Part shown: piece by piece, positions 11,901 to 25,281 of the stretch
How the letters are laid out: the number at the start of each line of letters is the position of its first letter
How positions within the stretch are numbered: position 1 is the stretch's first letter
NCBI GenBank assembly: GCA_904066235.2
Contig: CAJFCV020000006.1
Coordinates: 5,580,001-5,644,000, forward strand
Direction of reading: 5' to 3'
Origin: Bursaphelenchus xylophilus
Lineage: Eukaryota; Nematoda; Chromadorea; Rhabditida; Aphelenchoididae
DNA: 64,000 bases
Program-made: the position numbers and the translations under genes
The notes under the pieces: generated by a model
The model's input: only the letters and a program-made list of their open reading frames with translations
What the model was told of the DNA's origin: nothing
Databases searched by the model: none

Positions 11901-13800
11901 TTTGAATGACATGATCATTAAACCGAGAGACATTCCACAATTTCTGATATATTAAAAGTCGAATTTCTTTGTGATGCCGTACAAAAAAGTTTAAAAAATC
12001 AGATAAAACATCATTTTCTTGCATAATGAGGGCAGGAAAAACAGGTGTTATCGTTTAGGGAACAAGTTGTTATTAATCCGCTAATCCGGTCCCGGATCTG
12101 ATATTTGGTGCGCGACAACTTCGGACGCAACAACTAATTAGCACCTCGAAGCGACCGAGGACAGGAAATTGGAGAATTGGTGTCAGCTGTCAATCACAAC
12201 TCCTGTTGCGGGTTTATTACGGACATGGATCTGGATGGTCCATTCGAAAAACACAATTTTGAAAAAGATATATGCATAGTTCCATAAACTGGTATCAGAA
12301 CTTTTCTATATGCCATACATAAATTGTAAACTTATAGAAAAGGTACAATATAACACTGTCATCCTCCCTTATTTGTCTAAACAATCAATCGACAAAAAAT
12401 ACTTGAAGAAATATGTTGACGATGGATTTGGCAAAAGTTTTGCACTTGAGGCGTTGCGTAACAGCCCAGACCATCGGAATCTTTGGCGGCCCGTCTTTGT
12501 GCTCGCCATGACCCTAGCTCAAGTGGCCAAGGTGCCACCACACTTGAGGTTATAACTTTAAGGATCCGCCGCAGCTGGCTCGAGCCTTATAAGACGCAAT
12601 CTCACAGCATACAAGTTTAGGTACCGAAGCGAACCTTTGGCTTCTTATTAATCCAGAAATCGTATGGTTCTGTTCTGGTTCGAAAATACTTCGACCTAGC
12701 TCCTGCAAAGTCGTTTCTATTTTTGGTTTCATTTTTCTGTGCCAAATCTCCATAAGAATGCATCAGATTTACGTCTATTCAATCGTTGTCCCGTCTAAAC
12801 AGTGTGTAAGAAAAGAGAACTTATACGCACGGAGTTCATACAGTATTTTGCGATGCCGGAAACAACGAGCAAATAAGAGGAGGGCTCATTACATAATAAA
12901 AATTTTGCGAGCGAAAGCTCGGACACAGGCTTATTTACCCGGCAAACAAATCCAGACCGGAAAACAGTCCCGGCCCGCAAATTGTACATAATGTCCCTCA
13001 ATGTGGTTACAGTCTGAACATACCCTTGCCAGACATCCTCAGGTCATAGTTAGGCCATTGTTACAGTTGAACTGGGACCCATGAAAGAAGGGTATCAAAT
13101 CTGCATTCTCTTGCTGAACTTCCTCCAACGGAATGCCTATCGTCTCCAAAGAACAACAATCCACAAAAAAGTGTTTTTGGCGACTTAAACCTCACAAATC
13201 CCTAAAATCTCGGACTTCTTTATGTCGCTAATCCATAAGCTATATACGGCCATCAACCGGCGGTCCTTCGAAATGCCAGCAAATATATTTATAAAATGTG
13301 GGTTACGTAACAACGCGAATACTGTATTTTTAACAGATTAGTCGAGGTTTCCGTGTTTATGGGCACAACTTTTAAATGGTAAGGTAATACATTATCATCT
13401 TTTCCCTAATATCATAATCATTGTAACAACAATTTTGATACGGATTCACTGTTTTCAATACCATTTCTACAAATCGTTTCTACTTATTTGATTAGCCACT
13501 AGTTCTTTTGTGTGTCCCACCACGAAAACAAACAATGCCAAGAGACTCCAAAACTACGGTAAAAAGAAATTATTTTCTTCTGATTTTTTGACAATTTTTT
13601 GGTCAAGTTTTTATCGTTTTTCTTCCTTTTTTTATGTTTTATATGGTTTTAGACTTTCCAGACTCTTATTTCCATTTATTTCGGCTAGGGTTACATAATT
13701 TATCCTGTTTTGGCGTCTTTCGCTTCTGGTTAATCGAAAAATCGTGATTTTCTGACTTTGGAAAGAGTTTGTGTGTCTTTACACTTGCTCTACATTAACT
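8950..13800. promoter_or_regulatory. large gene-free region upstream of the Otx-like gene, rich in TAATCC motifs
   Basis: About 4.9 kb between the Otx-like gene start (minus) and rps-28 (plus) with no gene I can support. I counted TAATCC or GGATTA at about 9666, 10671, 10733, 11556, 11700, 11752, 11845, 12074, 12082, 12649 and 13229, including the doublet TTAATCCGCTAATCC near 12073. TAATCC is the preferred core of K50 homeodomains. The region is therefore a candidate cis-regulatory region of the homeobox pair, possibly with self-regulation. Functional proof is absent. Confidence 0.4.
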
Positions 13801-13822
13801 CTAAGGTATGGTTTTATATTAA

Positions 13823-14053
<231 letters not shown>

Positions 14054-14255
14054 GTCAGATGAACTTCCATCTTGTTTTGTTTATTTGTTGGGAATAAATC
14101 CAAGTGTTTCTTCTGTGTTATTCTCGAATGGTTTGTTGTAAGATTTTTTGTAATTTAGTGCCGATCTAGGGTTCAGTTTAGTAACACGATAAATAGTCAT
14201 ATGGACTTTATTAGACTACGTTCGACAGGAGTATAATTAGGACATCTATAGGCTA

Positions 14256-15729
14256 TTAGGCGTTGGAAAGGGCTTGTACACCGGGAAGCACTTTGCCCTC
14301 CAATAGTTCGAGACTAGCTCCTCCACCGGTAGAAACGTGGCTAACCTTGTCTTCGGCTCCCCACTTGGCAACTGCAGTGGCGGTATCTCCTCCGCCAATA
14401 ATAGTAGTAGCCCCCTGTTGAGTAGCATCGATCACGGCGTCAAGGAGAGCTCTGGTTCCCTTGGAGAAGTTCTCAAATTCGAATACTCCGGATGGTCCAT
14501 TCCAAACGATAGTTCTCGCTCTTCTTACAACTTCCTGGAACTTCTTGGCGGTCTCTGGACCGATATCAAGTCCCATCTTCCCGTCAGGAATACCACTCTT
14601 GACATCAGCTTGACTAACCGGGGTATCAGCGGAAAATGAGTCGCCGCATACAAAGTCGACGGGTAAATGAATCTGGACATTGCGGTCTTTGGCCTTCTGG
14701 ACAAGATCTTTGACAATCTTCGAACCTTCCTCGTCATAAAGCGAGTTTCCAATTGTCATTCCATCAAGAACCTTTAGGAAGGTAAAGGCCATGCCACCTC
14801 CAATAATGAGCTCGTTCACCTTCTCTAACAAGTTTTGAATCAACGGGATCTTGTCGGCAATCTTCGCTCCTCCAAGGATAGCCAAGAATGGACGTTCAGG
14901 AGACTCCAGGGCCTTGGCGAAATACTCGAGTTCCTTCTTCAGCAAAAATCCTGAAGCCTTTTGCGGAAGGTCGACTCCAACCATTGAACTAAATCAGGGA
15001 AACGGTCAACATCATACCATCCGACCAGTAAAACACGAAACGACCATTACCTGTGAGCTCGATGAGCAGTTCCGAACGCATCGTTGACGTAGACATCACC
15101 GTGCTTAGAAAGGGACTTTCTGAACGCCTCAATAGCTTCAGGCTTTGCTTTAACCTAAGTAACAACGAAATAATAATCGATCGTCTTCTCACCTTTTCTC
15201 CAGCCTCGTTAACTCCCTTTCCCTCTTCTTCCAAATGGAATCTCAAATTCTCAAGAAGAATAACAGAACCAGCTTCAGGATTAGCAGTCTCCTTCTCGAT
15301 CGCTTCTCCCACGCAATCCTTCAGGAAGATGACCTTTCTAAAAACCAGAGATGTTATATGTTACAAATAACGAATTAATCACTTTTCTAACAGCTTCTCC
15401 AGCTCTCCAACGACTGGACCCATGCTGTATTTCTCTTGTCTTCGCCCATCTGGACGGCCCAGGTGACTCATAAGGACTACAGACTTGGCTCCATTCGATA
15501 GGGCATACTGAAACACAAGGAATCAGACATGATAAATATCATTTCGTAATAAGACCCCATCTTTTTTAAGCAGAGAATCGTATCCTACCTTGATCGTCGG
15601 CACGGCAGCAACAATTCGTTGAGTGCTGCTAACCTTTCCATCTTTAATGGGAACGTTGAAGTCTACGCGAATTAGAACTCGTTTATCCTTCAAATCGACC
15701 TTATCGATGGGCAACTTTTGAAGAGACAT
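14256..15729 (-). CDS. pgk-1: phosphoglycerate kinase
   Basis: Cytosolic glycolytic enzyme that transfers phosphate from 1,3-bisphosphoglycerate to ADP. Five exons give the normal length of about 417 residues. Signatures in order: [62 protein letters not shown], the hinge region [14 protein letters not shown], and C-terminal nucleotide-binding blocks [21 protein letters not shown] and [11 protein letters not shown] with [18 protein letters not shown]. Start is ATG 15729 ([18 protein letters not shown]), stop at 14256. The introns are 45-150 bp. All active-site blocks appear intact, so it should be functional. Confidence 0.97.
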
Positions 15730-18004
15730 CGTTGAGAATCTGGCTATGCGATGAATCTAAAAAATCGCACAGGTAAAAGATAGGGCTTCAAGAAAATTGG
15801 GCTGGGTGAAACTTGGCTGAAAGAAATTGGGCGAAGTACGTAAATTGAAAGGGGAATTGTGCAGAATTCAAGGACACGCATGTGTGTATTCAAAGTGCGC
15901 ATGGCTGTGGGCCGGGCGTTCCAAAAGTTTTCGACCCGGGCCGGTCTAGACGAGACATTTTTTGTTTTCGTCTGCTTCCATGAAAAAAATAAATAGAATT
16001 CTAAGAGCTTCTTCGGCCGGCCCGGATTGCTTATTTCCATGGCAGAAAAAAGAGATTCAAGAAATCAGCCCAATTTACATACTCCGTACAAAATCTTTCA
16101 GCCTAATCCTTTAGCATAACAACTTCCTTGCGATGGAACCTTACGGGAACCATCAGGAAATAAAATAGACTTGCTATAGCAATCGATTAATTTCTCAAGT
16201 CTATTGCGATGTTACTAAAAAGGACTATCGATAAGAATGCGAACTTTGGTGTAAAAATAACAGGAATAACAGGATGGACGGTTTGTTTTTTAAACGGGCC
16301 GTTTCGAAATTCGAAACTGAGTCTACTATTAGCCAGTGTATTCATGTAAGTGGGCCTACGTGAGAAACATTGAAAAACTATAAGAAACGGTTCGAGGAGG
16401 ACACATTTTGTTGTTTGGTATTCCGAAAAAAATCGGAAATTGTTTTTTGGAACGCCGAAAAAATCCGTCGTTATGATTAAAATATCCGTGTGAAGACTTC
16501 GTCGAACTGACTTAGTTTATAAAAATCTCAATTCATTTTCCGTTGAGATTTTCTAAAGTTTGTGACGGGTTTATGAGTGACCACTTTTTGCATTTTACTC
16601 CCTTATTTGCGAGGTAGACCGCGATTTGCATTGATAACTTGGGCTGTCTCCTTTCCCATCCAGAAACGACGTTACAGAAGGGACGCATCCTCTCCCTTTC
16701 TCACTACAGGGTAAGCGGCTGACGCAACGGAAGGGGGAGATAGTTTAGAGAACGCTGGATCAAGTAAGACATATTAGTTTTATTATTCATCTTTAGATCA
16801 ATGTCTGCAAGGTAATTTCTCCCCGGATTGACTTATTTCAGGAGCTCGATTTTGGTGTTCCTTTGTTCTTTTTACTGTTTGCTCTCTGCGAGATTATTTA
16901 GTGTTTTCTGGTTTTGGGTAATATTTTAGTAGGTTTCAGTAAAGTTGGATGGATATTATTAATGATAGGACAGAAACATGGTTTATAGTGGGGATTACAT
17001 GCGTTTCTTCAGCGTCAATTTGTCTAACTATTGTTTTCTGCTGACCTCAATTTGTTTATTTACCATTTTTCCGCAGTTAAAACCAATGCATATGATCTCA
17101 GCACATGACTTTCTCGCTACTGTCGCTTCTCAATTTTATTCTCCAACAAATCCCGTCGACTCACTTTATTATGCCACCCGATTCCTCACCTATCTACTAT
17201 AATATTATTCCCTTCTCGTTTCTTCTTTTTTCTCCCTTCTCTTCTAACTTTGGGGTCGAGCATTTATTTTTAAACCGTCTCGAGCTCATTGCGCAACAAT
17301 CTATTTACCCAAGCTCAAATAACTGATAACTGTGGGTTGGTGGTCATTTGTGTTCGCGGGAAAAATCGATCGGAGGAGAGTGGAACACTCTTCAGGGCTG
17401 CTGGCGGTCTCGAAATCCATCGCTCTCGACTTTTGCGGTGTCTGACCTTGACTCGAGCTAAAGGAGGCTTTCAATGTAAACATTTCTCTAATTTGGCCTG
17501 AATGAATCACAAAAAACGAACTTCGGAGCTCATTTTTTGTTTCCGCTGCGTATTACAAGTTTGTTACATGGGGAGCCGCGGGGTTTGTTATCATCTTGCT
17601 ATTAGCGACCCGGAAGCATCTGGAATTTCATTTTTGTTGCGCGATTATTACTATTATATTTTGTAATAAGAAATTTGTTTTCTTTGATCTCCTTTTGTAT
17701 AAGATAAGTTTGCCTTTCCCGCAACCCAGGCTCATCTTGCCCACAAAGGAGTTCTGTTTGCCCAGGAATAGAAACGAATGTGCGAAGTGATTTCCTTCCG
17801 GAAATCCCATTATATTTTATGGGGATAGATCTGTCGTCGTCGTATGTTATCCGTCCACACTGACTGCCTGCTACTCTCGGCGCTCCTTTCGTCTTCTTCC
17901 CCGTCTCCCCCCACCAATCTTCCCCCCGAATCTCTCGGGTTTATCTACTCGCGGAATTTGTTGACTGATCAATTGCAAAAGACGAAAGGAATTTTTGATT
18001 TGCA
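15730..18004. other. divergent intergenic region between pgk-1 and the RalGDS-like gene
   Basis: About 2.3 kb with no gene that I can support. It is partly T/C-rich (17030-17300, 17880-17930). It should contain the promoters of pgk-1 (minus) and the exchange-factor gene (plus); an additional 5' coding exon of the latter cannot be excluded. Confidence 0.5.
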
Positions 18005-18030
18005 GAGAGAATGCGGGATTGGATGAGATA

Positions 18031-20731
18031 ATGACAATCTCCAAGTATTGGGGCGACGAGAAGAAGCCCGACGCCATCTACTCGGTCTACCTGAAGAAGG
18101 TCCGGTATGTCCCCCCGCCCGGCTACGACAATGTGGCCCATTATCGACCCATCGATCCGGATGACCACTTCTTGACCGACTCCGGAAACGACCTTCTTCA
18201 ATGGGAGACCATCAGAGAACGAGTGATTAAGGCTGGGACACTCGAAAAGCTAGTGGTAAGTCTTCGGTAACTTTTTTCCTTTTAGTTCTGGTATCTAAAT
18301 GGAGTATAATTTAGGAATGTCTAATAGGATCTGACGACAGACTCGATTCCCGCCATTTCAATGTATTCTTCGCCACCTATCGTTCTTTCGCTAAACCATC
18401 AGAAGTTGCAAACATTCTATTCAATAGATGTCAGGCAATCAGAGAATGTGATGGGCACAGTATTTTGAGGTCAATATTTGTATGCTGGATGGACATGTAT
18501 GCAGAGGACTTTTACGAAAACGAGAATAAATTCAATTTACTTAACAAAGTCATCGACTTCAGCAAACTTCACAAATGGGCCGATTTGAAGGTGAAGGCGA
18601 GGAAACTGAGGGAACGATTCAGGCGGGTAGCTGATGAAGGAGGACTTTCCTGTAAGTAATCTTCAGTGATTTATTGTTATTTAGGCCTATTGAAAGATGA
18701 GTAATGTTATTAATTACAGCTCAAATCATGGGGATCGAGCAGTATACATACGCACTCGACTATGATCCTAATGATCCCAACTTTGCTCAAGAACATGCTC
18801 AGATGTTTGACATAAGCAAAGATAATTGTGTTCAGATCGCGGAACAATTAACTTTCTGGGATGCCATATTATTCAGGGAGGTCCGCCCGTTTCAATGTCA
18901 AGGTGCTATCTGGGGAAAAAGGAACAAAGAGCATGCTGATAATGTGTACAGTGTTAAGGCTACTATTGATCAAGTAAGAATCTTTTGGGAATTGAAATGA
19001 AGAAGTTTTTGAGTATGAGTTTATTCTGTATGTTCAGTAATTAATTCTTTTCAGTTCAATTCGGTTTCAAAAAGGGTCATGACAAGTATCGTATTGCCTG
19101 AATGTCGACCCGAATTCCGCGCAAAAATCATCGAAAAGTGGATCGAAGTGGCTAAAGAATTGAAGTCCTTCAAGAACTACTCGTCCCTTAAAGCGATTCT
19201 CTCCAGTTTGCAATCAGAACCCGTTTATCGAATAAAATCGGCATGGGGATGTGTCTCAAAGTCCTCGAATCTGACTTTTAGAGATCTCACATCCACCTTC
19301 GAACGGGAGAATCAAGAGGAAACAGCAGATTCCGGATTAGAAAGTGTAGGTTTAGTTCAAAAATATTATTGTTGATATTTAGCAAGGCAGTGGGCGTCGA
19401 GAAAAGAAGATCCAGCAATGTCGCCGCAGCAAAAGTGATGTTAATCTCGCTGATTCCCAAGGACTTGTGCCTTATCTCGGAAATTTCCTGACTGATTTGA
19501 CCATGATCGATCAAGCATATCCGGATACAGTTGAAGGTTGGTGTTTCATCTATGCGTTTTATTTTTCAATCTTTAGGGAATCTCATCAACTTTGAGAAAA
19601 GACGTCGTGAATTTGAAGTCATGGCGAAGATAAGATTGTTCCAATCGGCCGCTCGAGGTTATACTGTCCCCATGGATGCTGCCTTCTGTGCCTGGTTTTA
19701 TTATCTACCAAGTCTGAATGAGAACGACTGTTTTTATCGAAGTTTGGAAGTGGAACCAGGGTCTAACGGATCTGGCACACCTGACCTTAGACGAAAGAAT
19801 CAGCCGCTCAGGAGTTCGGGAGGCTCTAAACCTTCTTCCTTTACTAAAATATTTGGTCAATTCACCGAGGAGTTCTCCAGCCGATCGTCCTTCCAACAGA
19901 CTTCTAACGACTCTGGAGTCCTAAGTGAGGAATCGTGGATCAGTCGAGAAGTTGATCAGTCCCGGATATCAGGATCAGAGTTCAGTCCGTTCCTTCAGTC
20001 AACACCCAAGAGAGATGATTCCAATATAAATGAGGATTCATCATTTTCATGTTGCTCAACGCCTTTGCCGCAGACTTCTGGAGGTCTAAATCGAAAGATG
20101 ATAGGACAGAATTCAAGTTCCAGCCATGTAAATACACTTTTTTTGTTGTTACTGAGGTTTATTTTGTAAATACAAAGGTTTTTTATTTCAGGCGTCTTCT
20201 GCTTCCTCCGGCTCTGTGTTCTCAGCGTCGGCCAATCAAACTCTACCCCCGAAACCGCAAAGAAATGGACACGGAACGAATCTAAACTTTTATTTGGCCC
20301 GAGTTGGGCTCGACGAATCGATCCGAGGAGAAACCGCCCAAGGAGCGAATTACAAGTGCATCAAGGTGGAGAACGGAGATAGATTGAGTACTCTCGTCGA
20401 GAGAGCTCTTGAGAAACACATAATGGAACACGAGAATAAGGATGAATATTGTCTCGTGCAACTCCTACCTGATGGAAGTAAGTGAATTAAAGGGTCCCTT
20501 CCTTTCTTACGTCATTTATAATATCATTTTTGTTTTTCTTCAGGTGAATTTCGTCTTCCCGACCACTGCAATCCCTTCTACGCCGTAGCACCCGACCCCA
20601 CCTCCCCTATGCTTAACTTTCTACTTAAAAAACGCGACCTTGATGACCAAAAAACCATTGCCCCGTCGGCCAAGAAACTTAATCGTCAGAAACGCAGCAA
20701 TCTTCTCAGATGGAGCAGTGGTTATCTATAG
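18031..20731 (+). CDS. rgl-1: RalGDS-like guanine nucleotide exchange factor (RasGEF-N, RasGEF, RA domains)
   Basis: Ras effector that activates Ral GTPases. Domains in order: N-terminal RasGEF_N (from [20 protein letters not shown] to [17 protein letters not shown]), catalytic RasGEF/CDC25 domain ([101 protein letters not shown]), a Ser-rich linker, and a C-terminal Ras-association domain ([15 protein letters not shown] to [17 protein letters not shown]). It ends at TAG 20731. The start is taken as ATG 18031 ([14 protein letters not shown]); the exon seems to begin after TTGATTTGCAG at 18004, and the frame is open back to that point (RENAGLDEI), so either this is the first exon after trans-splicing or an upstream exon exists. 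A six-codon upstream frame ends overlapping this ATG. Confidence 0.9.
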
Positions 20732-21066
20732 AATTTTATATTTATATCGTTTTCAGTATTCGCAGTTCAAATTTCTCTACATGTTTCAATAGATGTGTGG
20801 ATTTACATGGTATATTATGTTGAATCTCCTCTATGTTTGAGTAGTTTTCGATTAGGTATACTGTACTTCTTTAATGACCATGCTCAGTTGTTTTCTCAAT
20901 GGGAGTTTAGATGTTTTTTGTTTGTATATATCCTCGAGATTGTATCATTGCTCCATCGACTTGATTCATTCCACATCTGTGATTGTTTTTTTTGTCAATT
21001 TTCCTCCACTCCGACCCCATATATCAGTGATTACTTCTGAACAGTGATTATATTTCTGTGATTTCC

Positions 21067-22098
21067 TCAACATTCTGCTTGTTTGACTTGATCCCAGGTC
21101 TCTTTCCGCTCATCCAGATCATACCTGTAATAAATATTTATGTTGTAATTAGTAACATTATGACTGTGGTTAATCAACCTTACCTGCGAGGTCCGCGGAA
21201 GTGAGCGAATAAGATGTTTCGGGGGGTTCTGAAGAAATGTTTGAGCTCAGTCATCGAATTGGTCGATAAATAATGACTCCCGATGTCAATGTATAATGTT
21301 TTTGTTGTATTCAATAAGGCCCGGCTCAAGTACCAGTCGTCCATCTATAAATAACCTTCTGATATATCCGTGTTTACAAAGCGTACCCATAAATATTGCA
21401 CCTTGTTTATATTGCCAGCCATACTTTCGATGAGATTTCCGCTAAAAGCCATGGCCATTCCTTGGCAATACGTCCCCAAAGAGTTGCTTTTGTACTCCTC
21501 TTTGCTCAGGTACCATTTGGATCTGTTATTTCGTACCACTTGACCATTCGTATAAACACGGCATAACATCATATTCCGGTGCTTCTTTAGTTTGTTCAGG
21601 AGGTTTATTGTATTCCTCCAATCGATCATAATGTCATCATCAGTTTTGATTACATACAATGGTTTGTGATACTTATTAAGGTATGTTATCCAGGCCCGCA
21701 CTTTATAGCTGATGCTATGATACGAATCTACTACGTTTTCTACGATAATTATATCGTTGAACTTCTGATACTCCTCACGAACCATTTGAGAAGTCTGTGA
21801 CAAATTTGCTCTTAAGATCACAAATATTGGGATGATATCAGCCTGAAAATAGACCTTCAAAAACCTGAATGAATATTACACTCATCAACGGGGCGCTGTA
21901 ACACGATTGCATACCTTCTTTGTCTCTTGGAAATACTCATTTCGGATGAACTCTCGATTTGCGAAGTTGGCTGGGGCCGAATGAATGATCCAAAATGCGT
22001 TTCGAGTAGTCGAAGTTATGTTTGGGAGGGTTACGGTGAGAAGTCGTTTCTCTTGCGGTGAAGATTTGACCAGTGGACTGGGGTTGTAACCATGAATC
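21067..22098 (-). CDS. beta-1,3-galactosyltransferase-like glycosyltransferase (GT31), N-terminus not found
   Basis: Probably a Golgi type II enzyme adding a beta-1,3-linked sugar. Four exons are supported. The first seen begins after an acceptor at 22100 and reads IHGYNPSPLVKSS then FWIIHSAPANFANREFIRNE (the family's R-x-x-x-R-x-T/E-W-like block). The main exon has IIPIFVILRANLS, YHSISYKVRAWITYLNKY and the metal-binding triad YVIKTDDDIMIDW (DDD). Next GTYCQGMAMAFSGNL, then VQYLWMDDWYLSRALL across an intron, resembling the family's (E)DV block. The last exon ends QVKQAEC at TGA 21067. No signal anchor exon was found in 22.1-23.4 kb, so the model is 5' incomplete. Substrate and exact linkage cannot be told. 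Confidence 0.75.
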
Positions 22099-23471
22099 TA
22101 GAATGAAATTCGTATTAGAGGTATGAAAACATTTATTTCAAGTATGGTTTGTGATGGAAAGGAGTGCTTTTATTTCAAGAAGCCCTGTTTTCACGTTTTT
22201 CGAACATTTTCAACTCTAGCTGTGGGGGACCCCGATCGCGGTTACATTTTTCTTTCGATATATTATTCTTGAGAGGTCTTTGGTTTTTTTGTAATGCAAA
22301 AAGTGATTGCAAGGTAGTATTGTCATGAAAACAACGGACGTTTTTTTGTAATACTGCTTTGATCGGGTCATATAAGCTCCTTATGTATACCCAAGAATGA
22401 GGGATTCAGCCGTTTCTGGGTCGATTTCCATTCCAATATTACGGTAGACCTACCGGGTAATGTCCAAACAACCTTGGTGATATTTGAATGGAGCACGTGT
22501 TAGAAACGGATGTATTTATACGGTATAGGATGAATAAAATCGGGATTAGAATAACAAGATAAATACATCTTTGAACCGGACGAAATCGGAGTGTGAAAAC
22601 AGCCATCGAATAATGGATCCATCGCCCGGAGATCCGTTTGTTTATGGGATTAAGAAGAGATTATAGCCGGTTGCTTCTCGGACTCTATTTATTATCATTA
22701 CTTGATGCAATGATAGCGCTTTTCACTGATCAAGATGTAATAACAATTCTTGCGAAAGAACTTATTTTTTTACAGAAATTCAAGTATTGAAGGTAATAAA
22801 AGTTATTTGAAGGCGAAGTTAAGGTCTTCAGAAGTCGCTTCCCTTTTCTTTAGCTTCCGCGTCTGCCCTCCGTGTTTGCGTGGTATCTTCTTGGGCTTTC
22901 AAAATTCTTCTTTTTTATAGTTACTTTTGGGGGGTAATTGTCAACCGCGACCCAGTCAGAACTGTTTTGTTTTCACGCGTTCTTTCTTTCTCAGTGTAAT
23001 ATGGTCAATGGTGGAGTAACAGTTGCAAGGAAACGAGAATTCAGTGAAAGAATTGACCGCTTCTTTAGGCACCCCCTTGTGATGACTCAAGTTAAATGAG
23101 GCTATACAATGCATAATTATCAGAAGGAAACTGAATGGAATGTCTATTTTAGAGACTCTTGAGACCTTTAAAGATATCTGTTGATTCTCGGTTCCTTCTT
23201 TTCTACCGACTGAGCCGTTCGATTTTCCTTTCCCGGCATTCGAAGCCTCCGAAAAACGTTTCGTTCGCCCCCTCAGGGCGTTTTCAAGGGTTTTAGCGGC
23301 TTGCGATCCAGGTCAAACCCAAAAAATGTCTCTCTAGATAAATTTTGTAAGCGAATCCCCCGTTTCGTCCGCTACAGTGAAAGTTTTAATGTCCTTTATT
23401 CTCTACGTTGCGGGGTGTGTATGTAATATGTAGTACAAAAATATTTTTATTTCAAATATTATTACAGCGAT
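22099..23471. other. divergent intergenic region
   Basis: No gene recognised. It probably holds a missing 5' exon of the glycosyltransferase and the promoter of the CRAL-TRIO gene. A near-palindrome GCCCCCTCAGGGC lies at about 23267-23280. Confidence 0.5.
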
Positions 23472-25143
23472 ATGACCGTCTCTCAGATGAATATAGAAGA
23501 TTCAAAAAAGGTGAATCGACTTCGGGAATTGGTTAGCGAGGAGCTCAAACCCGGCGATTATTACAATACCGACTTCAATCTACTCCGATGGATCCAGGGA
23601 AACGCAAATGACAGCCTGGAAGAGGTGGCCAAGAAGCTAAAAACACATTTGAAAATGAGGTAAGAGCTGTCTGACTTAGCCATAATGCAATATATAAAAC
23701 TTTTTAGAAAGTCATGCTGGAACTTGGACGATATGGCCAGAAAACCGAGATTACACACCATCCACAAGCACTGGCGCTATGGAATCACATCCGAATCCAA
23801 AGTCCTTTCCAACGTAATTGTCAATATCGAACAAGTAAGTCAAATTGAACGCAAAGAAATCGCTAATTACAGTGCGGCGAGACGGATTACTCGGGGATGA
23901 TTGAAACTTTCTCGATTCAAGAAGTCATGAAGGCCAGATGCCAAGATCTCGAAGATCTCCTGGCTGAAGTAATGGAAATGGAAGCCAAAACAGGTAAGTA
24001 TCTGCGATCTGAGAATCGTATTTGATGATATTGATCGTAACAAGAATTTTTCGCATTCCGGCATTTCGGGTCGACGAGAGTTTCGGGTCAACATAAAATC
24101 GGTCGATGCGGGATCTAGAAGAGGCGGAGAGCCAAAACAGGTTTTTAGGAAGTGCCTACGAGGCCTAGGAAAGCTGTTTAATGCTCGGCAGAGGTTCGGC
24201 AAAGGCTCGGCGGAGACCTACAATCTAAATATTTGTTCTATTAACGGTGTAAATCTTCTCCAGGCCTTCCCCATGCATACAATGACAAATTCGGGCACCC
24301 CAGAGTAGTCTGAAATGTTGTTAACCCAGAAAAGTCATAGCACCGAATTCTTTAGGGAAACAAGCCTCCATCCTCTATATTATGGACTTGACTGGTCTCC
24401 AATACAACACCCGGCTCTACACACTGGTCACTGGTGCTATGCGCGCCCTCTCCGAGTTCATGGCCCACCATTATGTGGAGATGATCAGGTATTTCCTTTT
24501 GGTCAACGTCCCTTCCTTCATCTACACCATCTGGATGGTGGCGAAACCGTTGATCCCGGAGAGGACGCGTCACAAAGTCCGCATCCTCTCTTCTCATGGG
24601 TGGAGAGACGAGTTGCTTGAGTATTCGTGTGTCGATGCTTTGCCTACTAAATGGAATACGGACTCGATCACACATTTCAAGGCCCATGTTGACCTTCCGG
24701 TTCCCTATCCCGTAGAAAATTACTATCGGAACAGAGGGAAACCGGCCTTGAATTTGGAAAAGATCAGACTGGCGGCCAGGAAAACACAAATAATAACAAA
24801 AGAACTGAAACAAGGACACGTGCTCAGCTGGTTTGTTAGTGCTGATTCGGACTTTGGATTTGGAGTTTATTTCACCAAAAACAAAGATGAAAAAGATCTC
24901 GAAAAGTGAGTTGCTCCTCCTATTTCCCGTTTATAACTATCATCAAGTTCTCAAAATTTTCTTTCCAGAATGAGTACAGTATATCCATGTCTGGAATGGA
25001 TGCCCGGTCCATCCGAATCCCCGCTGGATGGTGAAGTTACGGCACTGGAAGATGGCTATTACAGGATCTGGATGTCCAACGAACGAGCTTGGTGGCACAC
25101 CCTGAGCTTGCAATGCAAATTCGAGGTCAATCAAAACGAGTAA
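23472..25143 (+). CDS. CRAL-TRIO and GOLD domain protein (SEC14-like)
   Basis: Sec14-like lipid-binding or transfer protein. Start ATG 23472 (MTVSQMNIEDSKKVNRLREL), a few bases after TTATTACAG. The N-terminal CRAL-TRIO helical part reads YYNTDFNLLRWIQGN and LKTHLKMRKSCWNLDDM; the lipid-binding domain includes ILYIMDLTGLQYNTR, YFLLVNVPSFIYTIW and KPLIPERTRHKVRIL; then a C-terminal GOLD beta-domain (KQGHVLSWFVSADSDFGFGV to LSLQCKFEVNQNE). The combination occurs in the SEC14L2-type proteins and in the worm ctg (CRAL-TRIO/GOLD) group. Five introns or so; the longest, 23995-24355, has no coding content. Stop TAA 25143. A small secreted protein gene starts 139 bp downstream on the same strand. Confidence 0.9.
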
Positions 25144-25281
25144 TCATATACAAATTGTAATTAGCTGCTATTGCGATCACATTAAAGAACATAATCTTAA
25201 GTAAAATGAGAGTTCCATTTGAGATGACCTAATTTGGAGATTCCCCCCGCCTTCAGAAGCCCCTTTTCGGATGTTTCGATC

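Noticed and set aside
12310..12555. 81-codon plus-strand frame
   Set aside because: No recognisable domain, poor composition for coding, in a region without other gene signals.
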